Counted from the stretch's first letter, positions 24,004 through 34,033 are shown. The stretch is 64,000 nucleotides of DNA from Martinezella tropici (GCA_000799755.1 JUHI01000015.1:102793-166792); one strand, 5' to 3'. Numbers and translations: made by a program. Notes: generated by a model from the letters alone, not told the origin.

Positions 24004-27000
24004 TCAAGCGCCATAGACGACGAGCAGGTCCTTGGCGTCGATCTGATCGCCGGCGCGCACCAGCACTTCGGAAATCGTGCCGTCCTTTTCGGCGTGCAGC
24101 GCCGTCTCCATCTTCATGGCCTCGATGGAAACCAACACGTCGCCTGCCTTGATCGCCTGGCCGGACGAGACGAAGACGGTGGAGATGACGCCCGGCATCG
24201 GCGCGCCGACATGGGCGGCATTGCCTGTTTCGGCCTTGCGGCGGATGGCGCTGCCGGAAGCCCCATGCGCGCGATCCGGCACCTTGATGCGACGCGGCTG
24301 GCCGTTGAGCTCGAAGAACACGGTCACCATGCCCTTTTCGTCGGTCGTGGTCATCGCCTGGTTGACGATGACGAGCGTCTTGCCCTTCTCGATTTCGGCA
24401 AAGAGCTCGTCGCCTTCCTTGAGACCGTAGAAATAGGCCGGCGTCGGCAGCACCGAGACCGGGCCATAGGTGTCGGCCGCAAGTGCATAGTCGGTGAAGA
24501 CCTTCGGATACATCAGGTAGGAAGCGAATTCGAAATCGTCGACCTTGCGCTCCAGCTTGGTCTCGATCGCCTTGCGCTCGGCATCGAGATCGGCTTCGGC
24601 AAGCAGCGAGCCGGGACGCACGGTGTAGGGCTTGTCACCCTTTAGCGCCTTCTTCTGCAGCGCTTCCGGCCATCCGGACGGCGGCTGGCCGAGATCGCCC
24701 TTCAGCATGGAAACGACCGAATCCGGGAAGGCGATATCCTTGGCCGGGTTCTCGACATCGGCAACCGTCAGGTCCTGGCTCACCATCATCAGGGCCATGT
24801 CGCCGACGACCTTGGAGGACGGCGTGACCTTGACGATATCGCCGAACATCTGGTTGGCATCGGCATAGGCCTGCGCGACCTGATGCCAACGGGTTTCGAG
24901 GCCAAGCGAACGCGCCTGCTCCTTGAGGTTGGTGAACTGCCCACCCGGCATTTCGTGCAGGTAGACTTCCGAGGCCGGTCCCTTGAGATCGCTTTCGAAG
25001 GCGGCGTACTGGTGGCGAACGGCTTCCCAGTAGAAGGAGATGCGGCGAATCCATTCTGGATCGAGGCCCGGATCGCGCTCGGAGCCCTTCAGCGCTTCGA
25101 CGATCGAGCCGAGGCACGGCTGCGAGGTATTGCCTGACAGTGCATCCATCGCGGCATCGACGGCATCGACGCCGGCATCGATGGCGGCCAGCACCGTCGC
25201 GGCGGCAATGCCCGAGGTGTCATGCGTGTGGAAATGGATCGGGAGCCCGGTCGCCTCGCGCAACGCCTTGAACAGCACCTTGGCCGCGGCCGGCTTAAGC
25301 AGGCCCGCCATATCCTTCAGCGCGATGATATGGGCGCCGGCCTTTTCCAGCTCGACGGCGAGATCCGTATAATATTTCAGATCGTATTTCGGGCGGGCGG
25401 AGCTGAGGATATCGCCCGTGTAGCAGATCGCCGCCTCGCAGAGCTTGTTCTCCTCGGCGACGGCATCCATCGACACGCGCATGTTCTCGACCCAGTTCAG
25501 GCAGTCGAACACGCGGAAGAGATCGACGCCGCCCTTGGCTGCTTGGCGCACGAAATACTTCACGACATTGTCGGGATAGTTCGTGTAGCCGACGCCGTTG
25601 GCGCCGCGCAGCAGCATCTGCAGGAGCAGGTTCGGCGCACCCTCGCGGATCAGCGACAGGCGCTCCCACGGATCTTCGGTCAGGAAACGCATCGAGACGT
25701 CGAAGGTGGCACCGCCCCAGCATTCGAGCGACAGGAGCTGCGGCAAGGCGCGCGCATAGGTGCCGGCGACGCTGGCGATATCGTAGGTGCGCATGCGGGT
25801 GGCCAGCAGCGATTGATGGCCGTCGCGCATGGTCGTGTCGGTCATCAGCACGCGCTTCTCGTTGCGCATCCATTCGGCAAATTTCTGCGGACCGAGCTTG
25901 TCGAGCAGCTGCTTCGTGCCATCCGGAATATTGCTGTCGATATAGGGCAGCACCGGATTGGCAGCCTTGGGCGAGGGCGCGGGACGACCGCGCGTTTCCG
26001 GATGGCCGTTGACGGTGACGTCGGCGAGATAGGTCAGAAGCTTGGTGGCGCGATCCTGACGCTTGACCTGCTGGAACAGCTCCGGCGTCGTGTCGATGAA
26101 GCGCGTCGTGTAGCTGTTGTCGCGGAATTTCTCGTGCGTGATGATCGCTTCGAGGAAGGTGAGGTTGGTGGCGACGCCGCGGATGCGGAATTCGCGCAGA
26201 GCGCGATGCATACGGGCGATCGCCTCCTGCGGGTTCGGCGCCCAAGCCGTGACCTTCACCAGCAGCGGATCGTAGTAGCGGGTAATGATCGCGCCCGAAT
26301 ACGAGGTGCCGCCGTCGAGGCGGATGCCGAAGCCCGAAGCCGAGCGATAGGCGGTGATACGGCCGTAATCCGGAATGAAGTTGTGTTCCGGATCTTCCGT
26401 CGTCACACGGCACTGCAGGGCATGGCCGTTGAGGCGGATGTCCGCCTGCTTCGGAACGCCCGATTCCGGCGTGCCGATGGCAAAGCCGTCGAGAATGTGG
26501 ATCTGCGCCTTGACGATATCGATGCCGGTGACGACCTCGGTCACCGTATGCTCGACCTGGATGCGCGGATTGACTTCGATGAAATAGAATTTGCCGGTAT
26601 CGGCATCCATCAGATATTCGACGGTGCCGGCACCGACATAATTCGTGGCTTCGGCGATCTTCAGCGAATAGGCGGCCAATTCCTGGCGCTGCGCATCGCT
26701 GAGATAAGGTGCCGGAGCGCGCTCGACGACCTTCTGGTTTCGGCGCTGAACCGAACAGTCGCGCTCGAACAGATGCACGACATTGCCATGGGTATCGCCG
26801 AGGATCTGGCTTTCGACGTGGCGCGCGCGCTCGACGAGCTTTTCGAGATAGACCTCATCCTTGCCGAAAGCAGCCTTGGCCTCGCGCTTGGCCTCCGTCA
26901 CTTCCTTGGCGAGATCGGCCTCGGAGCGGATGACGCGCATGCCGCGGCCACCACCGCCCCAGGAGGCCTTGAGCATCACTGGATAGCCGATTTCCTCGGC

Positions 27001-27465
27001 CATGCGGGCGACTTCCTTCATATCCTCGGGCAGCGGCTCGGTGGCCGGCACGACGGGCACGCCGACCGAGATCGCCAGATTGCGCGCTGCAACCTTGTTG
27101 CCGAGCTGGCGCATCGTATCGGCGCGAGGCCCGATGAAGATGATGCCGGCGGCATCGCAGGCGTCGACGAATTCGGGGCTCTCCGACAGCAGGCCATAGC
27201 CGGGGTGGATGGCATCGGCGCCCGAAAGCTTGGCGACGCGGATGACTTCCTCGATCGACAGATAGCTTTCGATCGGCCCGAGATCACGCGCCAGATGCGG
27301 GCCGCGGCCGACCTGATAGCTCTCGTCCGCCTTGAAGCGGTGCAGCGCCAGTTTGTCTTCCTCGGCCCAGATGGCGACCGTTTTTATGCCAAGCTCGTTA
27401 GCGGCGCGGAACACGCGGATAGCGATTTCGGAACGGTTGGCGACCAGGATCTTGGAAATAGGCAA
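24004..27465 (-). CDS. pyc: Pyruvate carboxylase
   Basis: 1153 residues. Order: biotin carboxylase (VANRSEIAIRVFRAA; ATP-grasp with GGGGRGM; about 1-455), carboxyltransferase (TDTTMRDGHQSLLATRMRT; about 530-800), and biotin carboxyl carrier at the end with EAMKMET, whose Lys is biotinylated. It makes oxaloacetate from pyruvate, the main anaplerotic step on sugars in rhizobia. The best start is TTG 27465 (MPISKILVAN), because GAGGAG lies six bases before it; the ATG at 27483 has no such site. The sequence is very close to what I recall of the R. etli enzyme. It stands alone with its own terminator. Confidence 0.97.
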   Translation of the reverse strand: MPISKILVANRSEIAIRVFRAANELGIKTVAIWAEEDKLALHRFKADESYQVGRGPHLARDLGPIESYLSIEEVIRVAKLSGADAIHPGYGLLSESPEFVDACDAAGIIFIGPRADTMRQLGNKVAARNLAISVGVPVVPATEPLPEDMKEVARMAEEIGYPVMLKASWGGGGRGMRVIRSEADLAKEVTEAKREAKAAFGKDEVYLEKLVERARHVESQILGDTHGNVVHLFERDCSVQRRNQKVVERAPAPYLSDAQRQELAAYSLKIAEATNYVGAGTVEYLMDADTGKFYFIEVNPRIQVEHTVTEVVTGIDIVKAQIHILDGFAIGTPESGVPKQADIRLNGHALQCRVTTEDPEHNFIPDYGRITAYRSASGFGIRLDGGTSYSGAIITRYYDPLLVKVTAWAPNPQEAIARMHRALREFRIRGVATNLTFLEAIITHEKFRDNSYTTRFIDTTPELFQQVKRQDRATKLLTYLADVTVNGHPETRGRPAPSPKAANPVLPYIDSNIPDGTKQLLDKLGPQKFAEWMRNEKRVLMTDTTMRDGHQSLLATRMRTYDIASVAGTYARALPQLLSLECWGGATFDVSMRFLTEDPWERLSLIREGAPNLLLQMLLRGANGVGYTNYPDNVVKYFVRQAAKGGVDLFRVFDCLNWVENMRVSMDAVAEENKLCEAAICYTGDILSSARPKYDLKYYTDLAVELEKAGAHIIALKDMAGLLKPAAAKVLFKALREATGLPIHFHTHDTSGIAAATVLAAIDAGVDAVDAAMDALSGNTSQPCLGSIVEALKGSERDPGLDPEWIRRISFYWEAVRHQYAAFESDLKGPASEVYLHEMPGGQFTNLKEQARSLGLETRWHQVAQAYADANQMFGDIVKVTPSSKVVGDMALMMVSQDLTVADVENPAKDIAFPDSVVSMLKGDLGQPPSGWPEALQKKALKGDKPYTVRPGSLLAEADLDAERKAIETKLERKVDDFEFASYLMYPKVFTDYALAADTYGPVSVLPTPAYFYGLKEGDELFAEIEKGKTLVIVNQAMTTTDEKGMVTVFFELNGQPRRIKVPDRAHGASGSAIRRKAETGNAAHVGAPMPGVISTVFVSSGQAIKAGDVLVSIEAMKMETALHAEKDGTISEVLVRAGDQIDAKDLLVVYGA

Positions 27466-27580
27466 TGCGCTCTCCTCAGGCATCGAAAGCGGGCAATGCT
27501 GCACCCGCGAAGAAATTTTTAACGTCTTGTCACAAGAAGTGTCAATTTCCCCGATGCCCCGGAAACCAAAATAGTTGCCG

Positions 27581-28321
27581 CTACGGAATAAGACCGTTTC
27601 TGAATGCGATCGCAACGATGTGTTGGCGGTTGCGCGCCTTCAGCTTGTCCTGGATGCTGTTCATGTACCAATCGACCGTGTGATTGGAGATCGCCAGCAG
27701 CCGGCTGATCTCGATCGACGTCATGCCGTCGGCCAGATGGTTCAGCACCTCCATTTCGCGCTTGGTCAGCTTCAGGTCCGCCGCTCCCGCCCCCTCGAAG
27801 GATTGCGCCTCGTCCCGCAACTCCAGAAGCCGCCAGAAGATCTTTCTTGCCACCGCATCGAAAACGGAGATTTCGGTCGGAGAAAGATCGACCGCCTCAC
27901 CGCCGATCGTCATGCTGCCAAGCATGCCGTTGCGCCCGTGAATCGGGAAGAGATAGCCGTCGATAAGCCCGTTGGCGCGAGCATCCGCCATCATCTGTTC
28001 CATGCGTCGCCGCAGTGGGTCCGTCTTCAGCGCCGCCACGGCATCGCTCCAACGGAAAGGACGCTGTGCCTGGGTGGAATAGCGTGCGATCGGGTCGACA
28101 AGCATGTATCTCTTGCGGACGTAGGTCAGCGGCCATTGATCGGGCCAGCGGCCCGCCAGAATAAAGTTCGCAACATCGATATTCGGCCGCGTCTGCTTCA
28201 ATACGCCATAGAAGTCGAACTTGTAGGAACGGAGCACGAGCTCGAACTCGGCCACGACATCCTTGGCGAGCTTGCACTCCTCAATGACGACAAGCAATTG
28301 TATTAGCGAATGGATATTCAC
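27581..28321 (-). CDS. LuxR-family regulator with autoinducer-binding domain (solo)
   Basis: 246 residues. The N-terminal autoinducer-binding domain keeps the ligand-contacting residues of TraR/LuxR: Trp63, Tyr67, Asp76-Pro77 and Trp91 in WPLTYVRKRYMLVDPI and PFRWSD. A LuxR/FixJ helix-turn-helix follows at about 182-240 (LTKREMEVLNHLADGMTSIEI ... NHTVDWYMNSIQDKLKA). It should bind an acyl-homoserine lactone or a related ligand and regulate transcription. No luxI-type synthase is in the window, so it looks like a solo receptor. It lies upstream of pyc on the same strand, separated by 115 bases. Confidence 0.87.
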   Translation of the reverse strand: MNIHSLIQLLVVIEECKLAKDVVAEFELVLRSYKFDFYGVLKQTRPNIDVANFILAGRWPDQWPLTYVRKRYMLVDPIARYSTQAQRPFRWSDAVAALKTDPLRRRMEQMMADARANGLIDGYLFPIHGRNGMLGSMTIGGEAVDLSPTEISVFDAVARKIFWRLLELRDEAQSFEGAGAADLKLTKREMEVLNHLADGMTSIEISRLLAISNHTVDWYMNSIQDKLKARNRQHIVAIAFRNGLIP

Positions 28322-28700
28322 ATTTACCCCTCGGCCTCGCAGCCTGAATTATCGGCGGACGAGCATTGCCACCTTGCCCGCCAGGCCCCATAGCGCGCAT
28401 ATTCGCCGGCAACATACTCAGGCCGACGCGAAATTGAACGCCTTTAGCGATTTTTTTACCATTCAACCCCGAATGGCCGGCTTCGGCGTGACTTAATAGT
28501 AACGGATAACGCTGCGGCAGGGGCCTTAGCAGATTGTCACATTTCTGCGGCGGCCGATAGCACCCTCGCCCGCGACAACGCGCGTTACGCGAGAAATTCC
28601 CTTGAAAAAACAGCTTCAGATTCCGTTAATCGCCGGTTCAGGTAGCGATCTGTAGTGTCGCAGCATTCCAAGTTTTGCTGATGCAAAGAGGGTGCCTGAC
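28322..28700. promoter_or_regulatory. Divergent regulatory region luxR-type / ndvA
   Basis: A 379-base gap between divergent genes. CTTGAA at 28601-28606 and GTTAAT at 28625-28630 could be -35/-10 elements for ndvA. I see no terminator, repeat or further gene. Confidence 0.3.
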
Positions 28701-30470
28701 GTGTCACTGTTCAAAGTCTATGCAAGAGCCCTGAAGTATCTTGGCGCGTATCGATACCGCGTATCGATGGTCGTGATCGCAAACATAGCGCTTGCGATGA
28801 CCACCATCTACGAACCGGTTCTGTTCGGCCGCATCTTTGACGCCATTGCCAAGAAAGAGGCTGTCACGCCCACCATGGTGCTGTGGGCCTGCTTTGCCGT
28901 CTTCAGCGCCGTCGCCTTCATCGTGGTGTCCCGCGAGGCCGACCGCCTGGCGCATGGCCGCCGCGCCTCCCTGCTCACCGAAGCCTTCGGCCGCATCATC
29001 TCGATGCCGCTCTCCTGGCATAGCCAGCGCGGCACCGCGAGCGCGCTGAACACGCTGCTGCGCGCCTGCGAAGCCCTGTTCGGCCTATGGCTCGAATTCA
29101 TGCGCAACCATCTGTCGACCGCCGTCGCGCTCGTCATCATGGTCCCGACCGCCATGGCGATGGACCTGCGCCTGTCCGCAGTCCTTGTCTTGCTCGGCAT
29201 CTTCTACTGGATCATCGGCCGTCTGGTCATGAGCCGCACGAAGGATGGCCAGACCTCGGTCGAAAGCCACTACAACACCGTTTTCTCGCATGTCAGCGAC
29301 TCGATCAGCAACGTCTCGGTGCTGCACAGCTACAACCGCATCGAAGCCGAAACCAAGGCGCTGAAGTCCTTCACCGAGCGTCTGCTGGCTGCCCAGTATC
29401 CGGTCCTCGACTGGTGGGCGCTTGCCGGCGCGCTGAACCGCACGGCCTCGACCGTTGCCATGATGGCGATCCTGATGATCGGTACTGTTCTCGTCCAGGA
29501 CGGCAGCCTGAGCCTCGGCGCTCTCATCACCTTCATCGCCTTCGCCAACGTGCTGATCGGCCGCCTGGAACAGCTGCGCAACTTCGCCAACCAGATTTTC
29601 GAGGCGCGCGCCAAGCTCGAAGACTTCTACACGCTGGAAGATTCGGTCCGCGACCGCGAGGAGCCGGCAAGCCTTGGCGAGATCAAGGACGTCAAGGGCG
29701 AAGTGGAATTCCGCGACGTATCCTTCGGCTTCGCCAACTCGTCGCAGGGCCTGCACGACATCTCCTTCAAGGTGAAGGCCGGCCAGACCGTCGCCATCGT
29801 CGGCCCGACCGGCGCCGGCAAGACGACGCTCGTCAATCTGCTACAGCGTGTCTTCGATCCGCAGAAGGGCCAGATCCTCGTTGATGGCAACGACATCACC
29901 AAGGTGACGCGCAAGTCGCTGCGCCGCTATATCGCCACCGTCTTCCAGGATGCCGGCCTGCTGAACCGTTCGATCAGCGACAACATCCGCCTCGGCCGCG
30001 AAGGCGCGACGCAGGAAGAAATGATCCGTGCCGCCCAGGCCGCAGCCGCCAACGACTTCATCGAAACCCGCGAAGGCGGCTACGATACCCGTGTCGGCGA
30101 ACGTGGCAACAAGCTCTCGGGTGGTGAACGCCAGCGTATCGCGATTGCCCGCGCCATCCTCAAGGATGCGCCGATCCTCGTGCTCGACGAAGCCACCAGC
30201 GCGCTCGACGTCGAAACCGAAAACCGGGTCAAGATGGCGATCGACAACCTGCGCCAAAACCGCACGACCTTCATCATTGCGCACCGCCTGTCGACGGTCC
30301 GCGAGGCCGACATGGTCCTCTTCCTGGACAATGGCCGCATCATCGAGAACGGCAGCTTCAGCGAGCTCAGCCAGAGCAACGGCCGCTTCGCCGCCCTGCT
30401 GCGCGCCAGCGGCATCCTGACGGACGAGGAAGTCCGCAAGGCACACGCCACGGAAAACGAAGCCGCCTGA
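28701..30470 (+). CDS. ndvA: Cyclic beta-1,2-glucan ABC exporter NdvA/ChvA
   Basis: 589 residues. An N-terminal six-helix exporter domain (about 1-320) is fused to an ATPase with Walker A GPTGAGKTT, LSGGERQRIAIARAIL and LVLDEATSALD. It exports cyclic beta-1,2-glucan to the periplasm, needed for osmoadaptation, motility and nodule or plant infection. GTG 28701 gives the family start MSLFKVYARALKYLGAY and has AGAGGG eight bases upstream; the GTG at 28692 lacks spacing. The sequence matches the S. meliloti protein closely throughout. It ends with a strong terminator. Confidence 0.96.
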   Translation: MSLFKVYARALKYLGAYRYRVSMVVIANIALAMTTIYEPVLFGRIFDAIAKKEAVTPTMVLWACFAVFSAVAFIVVSREADRLAHGRRASLLTEAFGRIISMPLSWHSQRGTASALNTLLRACEALFGLWLEFMRNHLSTAVALVIMVPTAMAMDLRLSAVLVLLGIFYWIIGRLVMSRTKDGQTSVESHYNTVFSHVSDSISNVSVLHSYNRIEAETKALKSFTERLLAAQYPVLDWWALAGALNRTASTVAMMAILMIGTVLVQDGSLSLGALITFIAFANVLIGRLEQLRNFANQIFEARAKLEDFYTLEDSVRDREEPASLGEIKDVKGEVEFRDVSFGFANSSQGLHDISFKVKAGQTVAIVGPTGAGKTTLVNLLQRVFDPQKGQILVDGNDITKVTRKSLRRYIATVFQDAGLLNRSISDNIRLGREGATQEEMIRAAQAAAANDFIETREGGYDTRVGERGNKLSGGERQRIAIARAILKDAPILVLDEATSALDVETENRVKMAIDNLRQNRTTFIIAHRLSTVREADMVLFLDNGRIIENGSFSELSQSNGRFAALLRASGILTDEEVRKAHATENEAA

Positions 30471-30495
30471 TCTTCGCAAGGGGCCCAAGATCGAA

Positions 30496-30526
30496 GCCGG
30501 GAGAGCAACGCTCTCCCGGCTTTTTT
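30496..30526 (+). terminator. ndvA intrinsic terminator
   Basis: GCCGGGAGAG (30496-30505), loop CAACG, CTCTCCCGGC (30511-30520), then six T. A textbook Rho-independent terminator 26 bases after the stop. Confidence 0.9.
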
Positions 30527-31526
30527 GATGCCGAAACAAAACTCCTCCCCGCCGCGTCAAAACCGGGGCAGGCGCAAATGGGCTTGCATCGCCGCTGCTC
30601 CCTTCTCCACCAGGAGAAGGTGCCGACAGGGGGATGAGGGAGTGCCTGCCAAGGGCACAAAAATCCATGAATTCAAATAGGTCAGCCCCTTATCCGATCT
30701 CCTGAGCGTCTCGAAGAGCGGATCACCTCCCCTCCGCTGGAGGAAGGAACCTCCGGCGCTGATCCCCATAGACGATTGCCCTGCCATCAGAACGGGGAGA
30801 GCGCTGGAGTGAGGAGCCGCCGGCCATCGGCTTGAGGGTGAATAGCGGTTGGTTTGGCGTGGTAGGAGTCGCAGGTTGGATGCTTCCGCCATCTTCTGCG
30901 AGCCGACCGTCACGAATGGGGAAGGAGACTATCCCGCAATCGCCACTCGCCCAGGCCAGGACAGGACAGGACAGTCAAATCTGCGACCTGATCTAACCGA
31001 TGCGGTCCCGTGCATCGATGCCGGCAGCGCAAATCCGGGAAAGCGGAGCGGGGTTGGCCACCGCCATCAACACGATCGTCATCTCTAGCTGCAAGCTTAC
31101 ATGATCACGTGACCCTCCTGCTTGCCCCCACGACACCCCGCCTCTATCGCGTTTTTGCCTTCGTATATGCAATCAACCGCTACCGTGGGTGGCTATCTCG
31201 AAGGTCTGAGAGCAGGAGAGCGACCTGCGGGTTCGGAGAAATGCGCGATCTGGCCGTAATTCACGACAGACAGCTTCATGGACTGACACCCGGAACGAGA
31301 AAGACCCGGCGGGAAAGCCGGGTCTTTCCATTTTCTGATCGGAGGTCAATACGGCCGAATACCGACTGGAGTTAAGATCGGCATCCGACCGGCATCGGAT
31401 CAGAACTTGCGTTCGAAACCGAACATGCCTGCCCATTCAGCCAGTGCCGATCCCTGATGCCGGTCGCCACAACACCGGCGAGATCTGCAAGAACGAGCAG
31501 CGATCCGCTCGCGGCTCAGCGTGCCT
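30527..31526. other. 1-kb noncoding mosaic of repeat fragments
   Basis: No protein-like frame. Fragments of the CCCCGTTTTGACGGGG-type repeat lie near 30.55 and 30.77 kb. A short ACAGG-type microsatellite (three tandem GGACA units) is at about 30959-30975. A perfect hairpin is at 31301-31328. At 31401-31449 the minus strand carries a short frame ending LAEWAGMFGFERKF, of uncertain meaning. Confidence 0.5.
31301..31328. terminator. Orphan 11-bp perfect hairpin
   Basis: AAAGACCCGGC (31301-31311) and GCCGGGTCTTT (31318-31328) pair perfectly around GGGAAA. On the minus strand it lies about 200 bases after the opgC stop and could terminate it; on the plus strand it could end an unknown short transcript. 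Confidence 0.55.
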
Positions 31527-32741
31527 TCAATGGCGCTTTCCGAAATGAGCCGGCATCGCCATCGCCGCGGCAGGCGCCTTCACCGCACGCTGGCCGGCGC
31601 CCTCGAGCCGTTTGTGCTCGAGATGATAGGCATAGAGGAACTGCGCGGCGATGCCGAAGACCACATAGATTGCGCCGACCACGGGGCTCTTGTTGGTAAC
31701 ATAGAGAATGACCTGACCGGCCATGGCGAGAATCGTGCCGGCGACGAAGATGCTCAGCGAATGCCGTCCGAGGATCGTCAGCGGATGGCTCCCCGAACGG
31801 CGCAGCAGCGCCGAGATCGAGGGTATGCTGACGATCAGATAGGCTAGCGCCAGAACATGCAGCAGGCGCGGCAGCGACAGGAAAGTCTTGTCGAAGCCGG
31901 TAATGACGGTCGGCAGGCCGAGCGTGGCGAGATAGTCGCCGAGTATCCAAAGCTTGTCGGTCACCCAGATGAAGGACAGGAGCACATAGGCAAAGGCGAG
32001 CGCGATCAAGGCCGGATGGACAGGGATCTTCCCGCCGCGCTTGACATGCATGCTGGCGACGAAGCCGATCACGAAAAGCAGCTGCCAGGACAGCGGATTG
32101 AGGAACCAGAAACCGTCAAGCAGCGTCGTGTGCGGCGCGATATAATAGATGCCCGACACCAGCCAGACACCGACCGAAATCGCCAGCAGCAACAGGGGAT
32201 TTCTCGCCTCCAGCAGCATGATCAGCGGCAGCATCAGGAACAGGGCGCCGTACATGGGCAGGATGTTGTTGTAGCCGATCTGGTGCCCGAGCGTCAGCAG
32301 CGCAGGAATGCCGCGCGCCGGGTCCATCAGCAGGGCGAGGATATTCACTTCGCAGAGCAGGCCCTTCTGGTGGAAAATCCACGCGCCGGCGATAAAGAGC
32401 ACCAGCGTCACAAAGGTCGTGATCATATGCGCGGTATAGAGCGTGAAGGCGCGCCTGATCGCCTTCCACGCCGTCTGCAGCCGATTGCCCGGAAGAAATT
32501 TCGTTCCGTAGGCAAGGCCGACGGAGATGCCGGAAATCAGCACAAAAGCCTCGGCGCCGTCGGAAAATCCGAAATTCTTCGACGTAAAGTCTTCGAAAAT
32601 CTGCCCCGGCACGTGATTGATGAAGATCATGATCAGGGCGAGCGCCCTGAGAACATCCAGCCGGGTATCCCTCTGGGAGACCGGTTTCGGCACACTGATC
32701 CGTTGTGCCGGCGCCGGGCTCATATTCGCCCTTGAATTCAT
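31527..32741 (-). CDS. opgC: OpgC-family glucan acyltransferase (succinyl transferase)
   Basis: 404 residues with about ten membrane helices. The N-terminal block DVLRALALIMIFINHVPGQIF and the DGAEAFVLISGISVGLAYG segment are the OpgC_C signature, related to membrane acyltransferases. In Rhodobacter OpgC succinylates periplasmic glucans; here the likely substrate is cyclic beta-1,2-glucan exported by NdvA, which fits the neighbourhood. GGAGAG before ATG 32741 fixes the start. The conserved histidine after the first helix is in INHVPG. Downstream lies the repeat mosaic; upstream, on the same strand, lies a relic of a glucan synthase. Confidence 0.88.
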   Translation of the reverse strand: MNSRANMSPAPAQRISVPKPVSQRDTRLDVLRALALIMIFINHVPGQIFEDFTSKNFGFSDGAEAFVLISGISVGLAYGTKFLPGNRLQTAWKAIRRAFTLYTAHMITTFVTLVLFIAGAWIFHQKGLLCEVNILALLMDPARGIPALLTLGHQIGYNNILPMYGALFLMLPLIMLLEARNPLLLLAISVGVWLVSGIYYIAPHTTLLDGFWFLNPLSWQLLFVIGFVASMHVKRGGKIPVHPALIALAFAYVLLSFIWVTDKLWILGDYLATLGLPTVITGFDKTFLSLPRLLHVLALAYLIVSIPSISALLRRSGSHPLTILGRHSLSIFVAGTILAMAGQVILYVTNKSPVVGAIYVVFGIAAQFLYAYHLEHKRLEGAGQRAVKAPAAAMAMPAHFGKRH

Positions 32742-32832
32742 AAAACTCTCCTGTTCCGACAATCTAATGCAATCGGGGCCAAAGAGTTCCCCCTTTGGCT
32801 CCGATCGTGGAAGCGAAACAGTGCCTGAAACG

Positions 32833-33525
32833 CTACTGTCCGACCGGAAAGCCCTCTTCGGGATGGGCGACCGCCCAATCATTTACGGTCACCGAGTATC
32901 TCGCCGCATCGGGCGCTTTTGAGACGGAAATACGGTAATTTCCGCTCGGCAGTTCTATGTCTGCCGCAAAGCTGTCCCAGTTCGAAGGCAAGGCCGGTTT
33001 GATGAAAAGTTGTCGTTTTTCATGCGGATACCTAAGCTGCCTTCGACAGCGACTCAATACAGCCAGACGGCAGAACCCATATAACAGGTCCAGCCGCCAC
33101 GGCCAGACAGTTGTCCTTCACCATAAATATCAGCCGCGACAATATAGGGCTCTACACGATAGATATCGGCCTGATCACGATCGCGTGCATGGTTGATCGG
33201 TTTGAGCATGTCGAGGCAATGCCAGGCATCGTCGCCACGGTTCATCTCCGACAGCGCCATGACGACACAGGTGACCGCATGGGCGTACTGGCCACAGTTT
33301 TCGCGCACGCCGGGCGGATAGACTTGATGTAATCCGGATCTCGGGCCGACTGGATAAAGCGTGAAGTGAGCAGCCGGATGAGGCGGTTTTCATCATCCAC
33401 CAGCTTGTCGAGAACGGTATTCATCGCCTTATCGCCGGGCGCGCCGTCGCCTCACCACAGAGAATGCCTCACGACTGCGCGATCGAACGATCTTCAGCAT
33501 CTCGACAGGCTCTTTGCACGGCATA
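32833..33525 (-). pseudogene. ndvB: Relic of cyclic beta-1,2-glucan synthase C-terminus (GH94 part)
   Basis: Three different frames of the minus strand together spell the end of an NdvB/ChvB-type GH94 domain. The pieces in order are: about 33525-33430 (ending GAPGDKAMNTVLDKLVD with stops and frame changes), 33424-33310 (DDENRLIRLLTSRFIQSARD), 33308-33054 (RENCGQYAHAVTCVVMALSE, then NHARDRDQADIYRVEPYIVA), and 33040-32833 (LFIKPALPSNWDSFAADIEL, PSGNYRISV). At least three frameshifts and a premature stop after SAVWLY are visible. Real NdvB is about 2800 residues, so more than 90 percent is missing. It sits 91 bases upstream of opgC on the same strand. Confidence 0.8.
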
Positions 33526-33713
33526 CTACATCTGCAGGGCGGATCTTCTTTGCCCGGCGAAGTTATGCTCGTGGAATAAACAGGGATTCTTTGCAGCTAA
33601 ACCACGCCCCCGGCCTTTGATTGACCAGGCTTGTGTAATGCTGATTTTAAAAGGATGGCCGCGCGAGCCCGGCTTTCAGCGGCGACAGCTGCCGCCGCTT
33701 CGCAAAGCACCGC

Positions 33714-33872
33714 TCAGACGACGATGCCGCAAACGATGGCAGCAACAAAAAGAAACGCTGCGGAAAACAGAGCAACATGAATCGCCGTCTGTATCTTGTG
33801 CCGCGTCTTGGCGGCGCGCTTGGAACCATCGAACTGATTCACATGCGTATTCGACATACCCAAATTCGCCAT
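33714..33872 (-). CDS. Small membrane protein, 52 residues
   Basis: ATG 33872 follows a strong GGAGG. The product MANLGMSNTHVNQFDGSKRA has a hydrophilic first half, then one membrane helix HVALFSAAFLFVAAIVCGIVV at the very C-terminus. This is a tail-anchored topology. I do not recognise a named family; ribosome site and composition make it convincing. It stands alone. Confidence 0.6.
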   Translation of the reverse strand: MANLGMSNTHVNQFDGSKRAAKTRHKIQTAIHVALFSAAFLFVAAIVCGIVV

Positions 33873-34033
33873 GTGTTGCCTCCGTTCGTTTTTATATGTC
33901 TCGCGGGCAGAGCCCAGGACAGACATTCATACATTTCCTATCAATTAGGTAGAGATGAATTTCCGTCCAGCATGCGAGCCGAGAAAAATTAAACCATTGG
34001 ATGTCCGGGACCCGAAAGATCGGCAGCGCCTAA

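Noticed and set aside
31401..31520. Minus-strand C-terminus LAEWAGMFGFERKF resembling an outer-membrane barrel end
   Set aside because: Only a few codons make sense, with a possible frame change; too short to call a gene relic.
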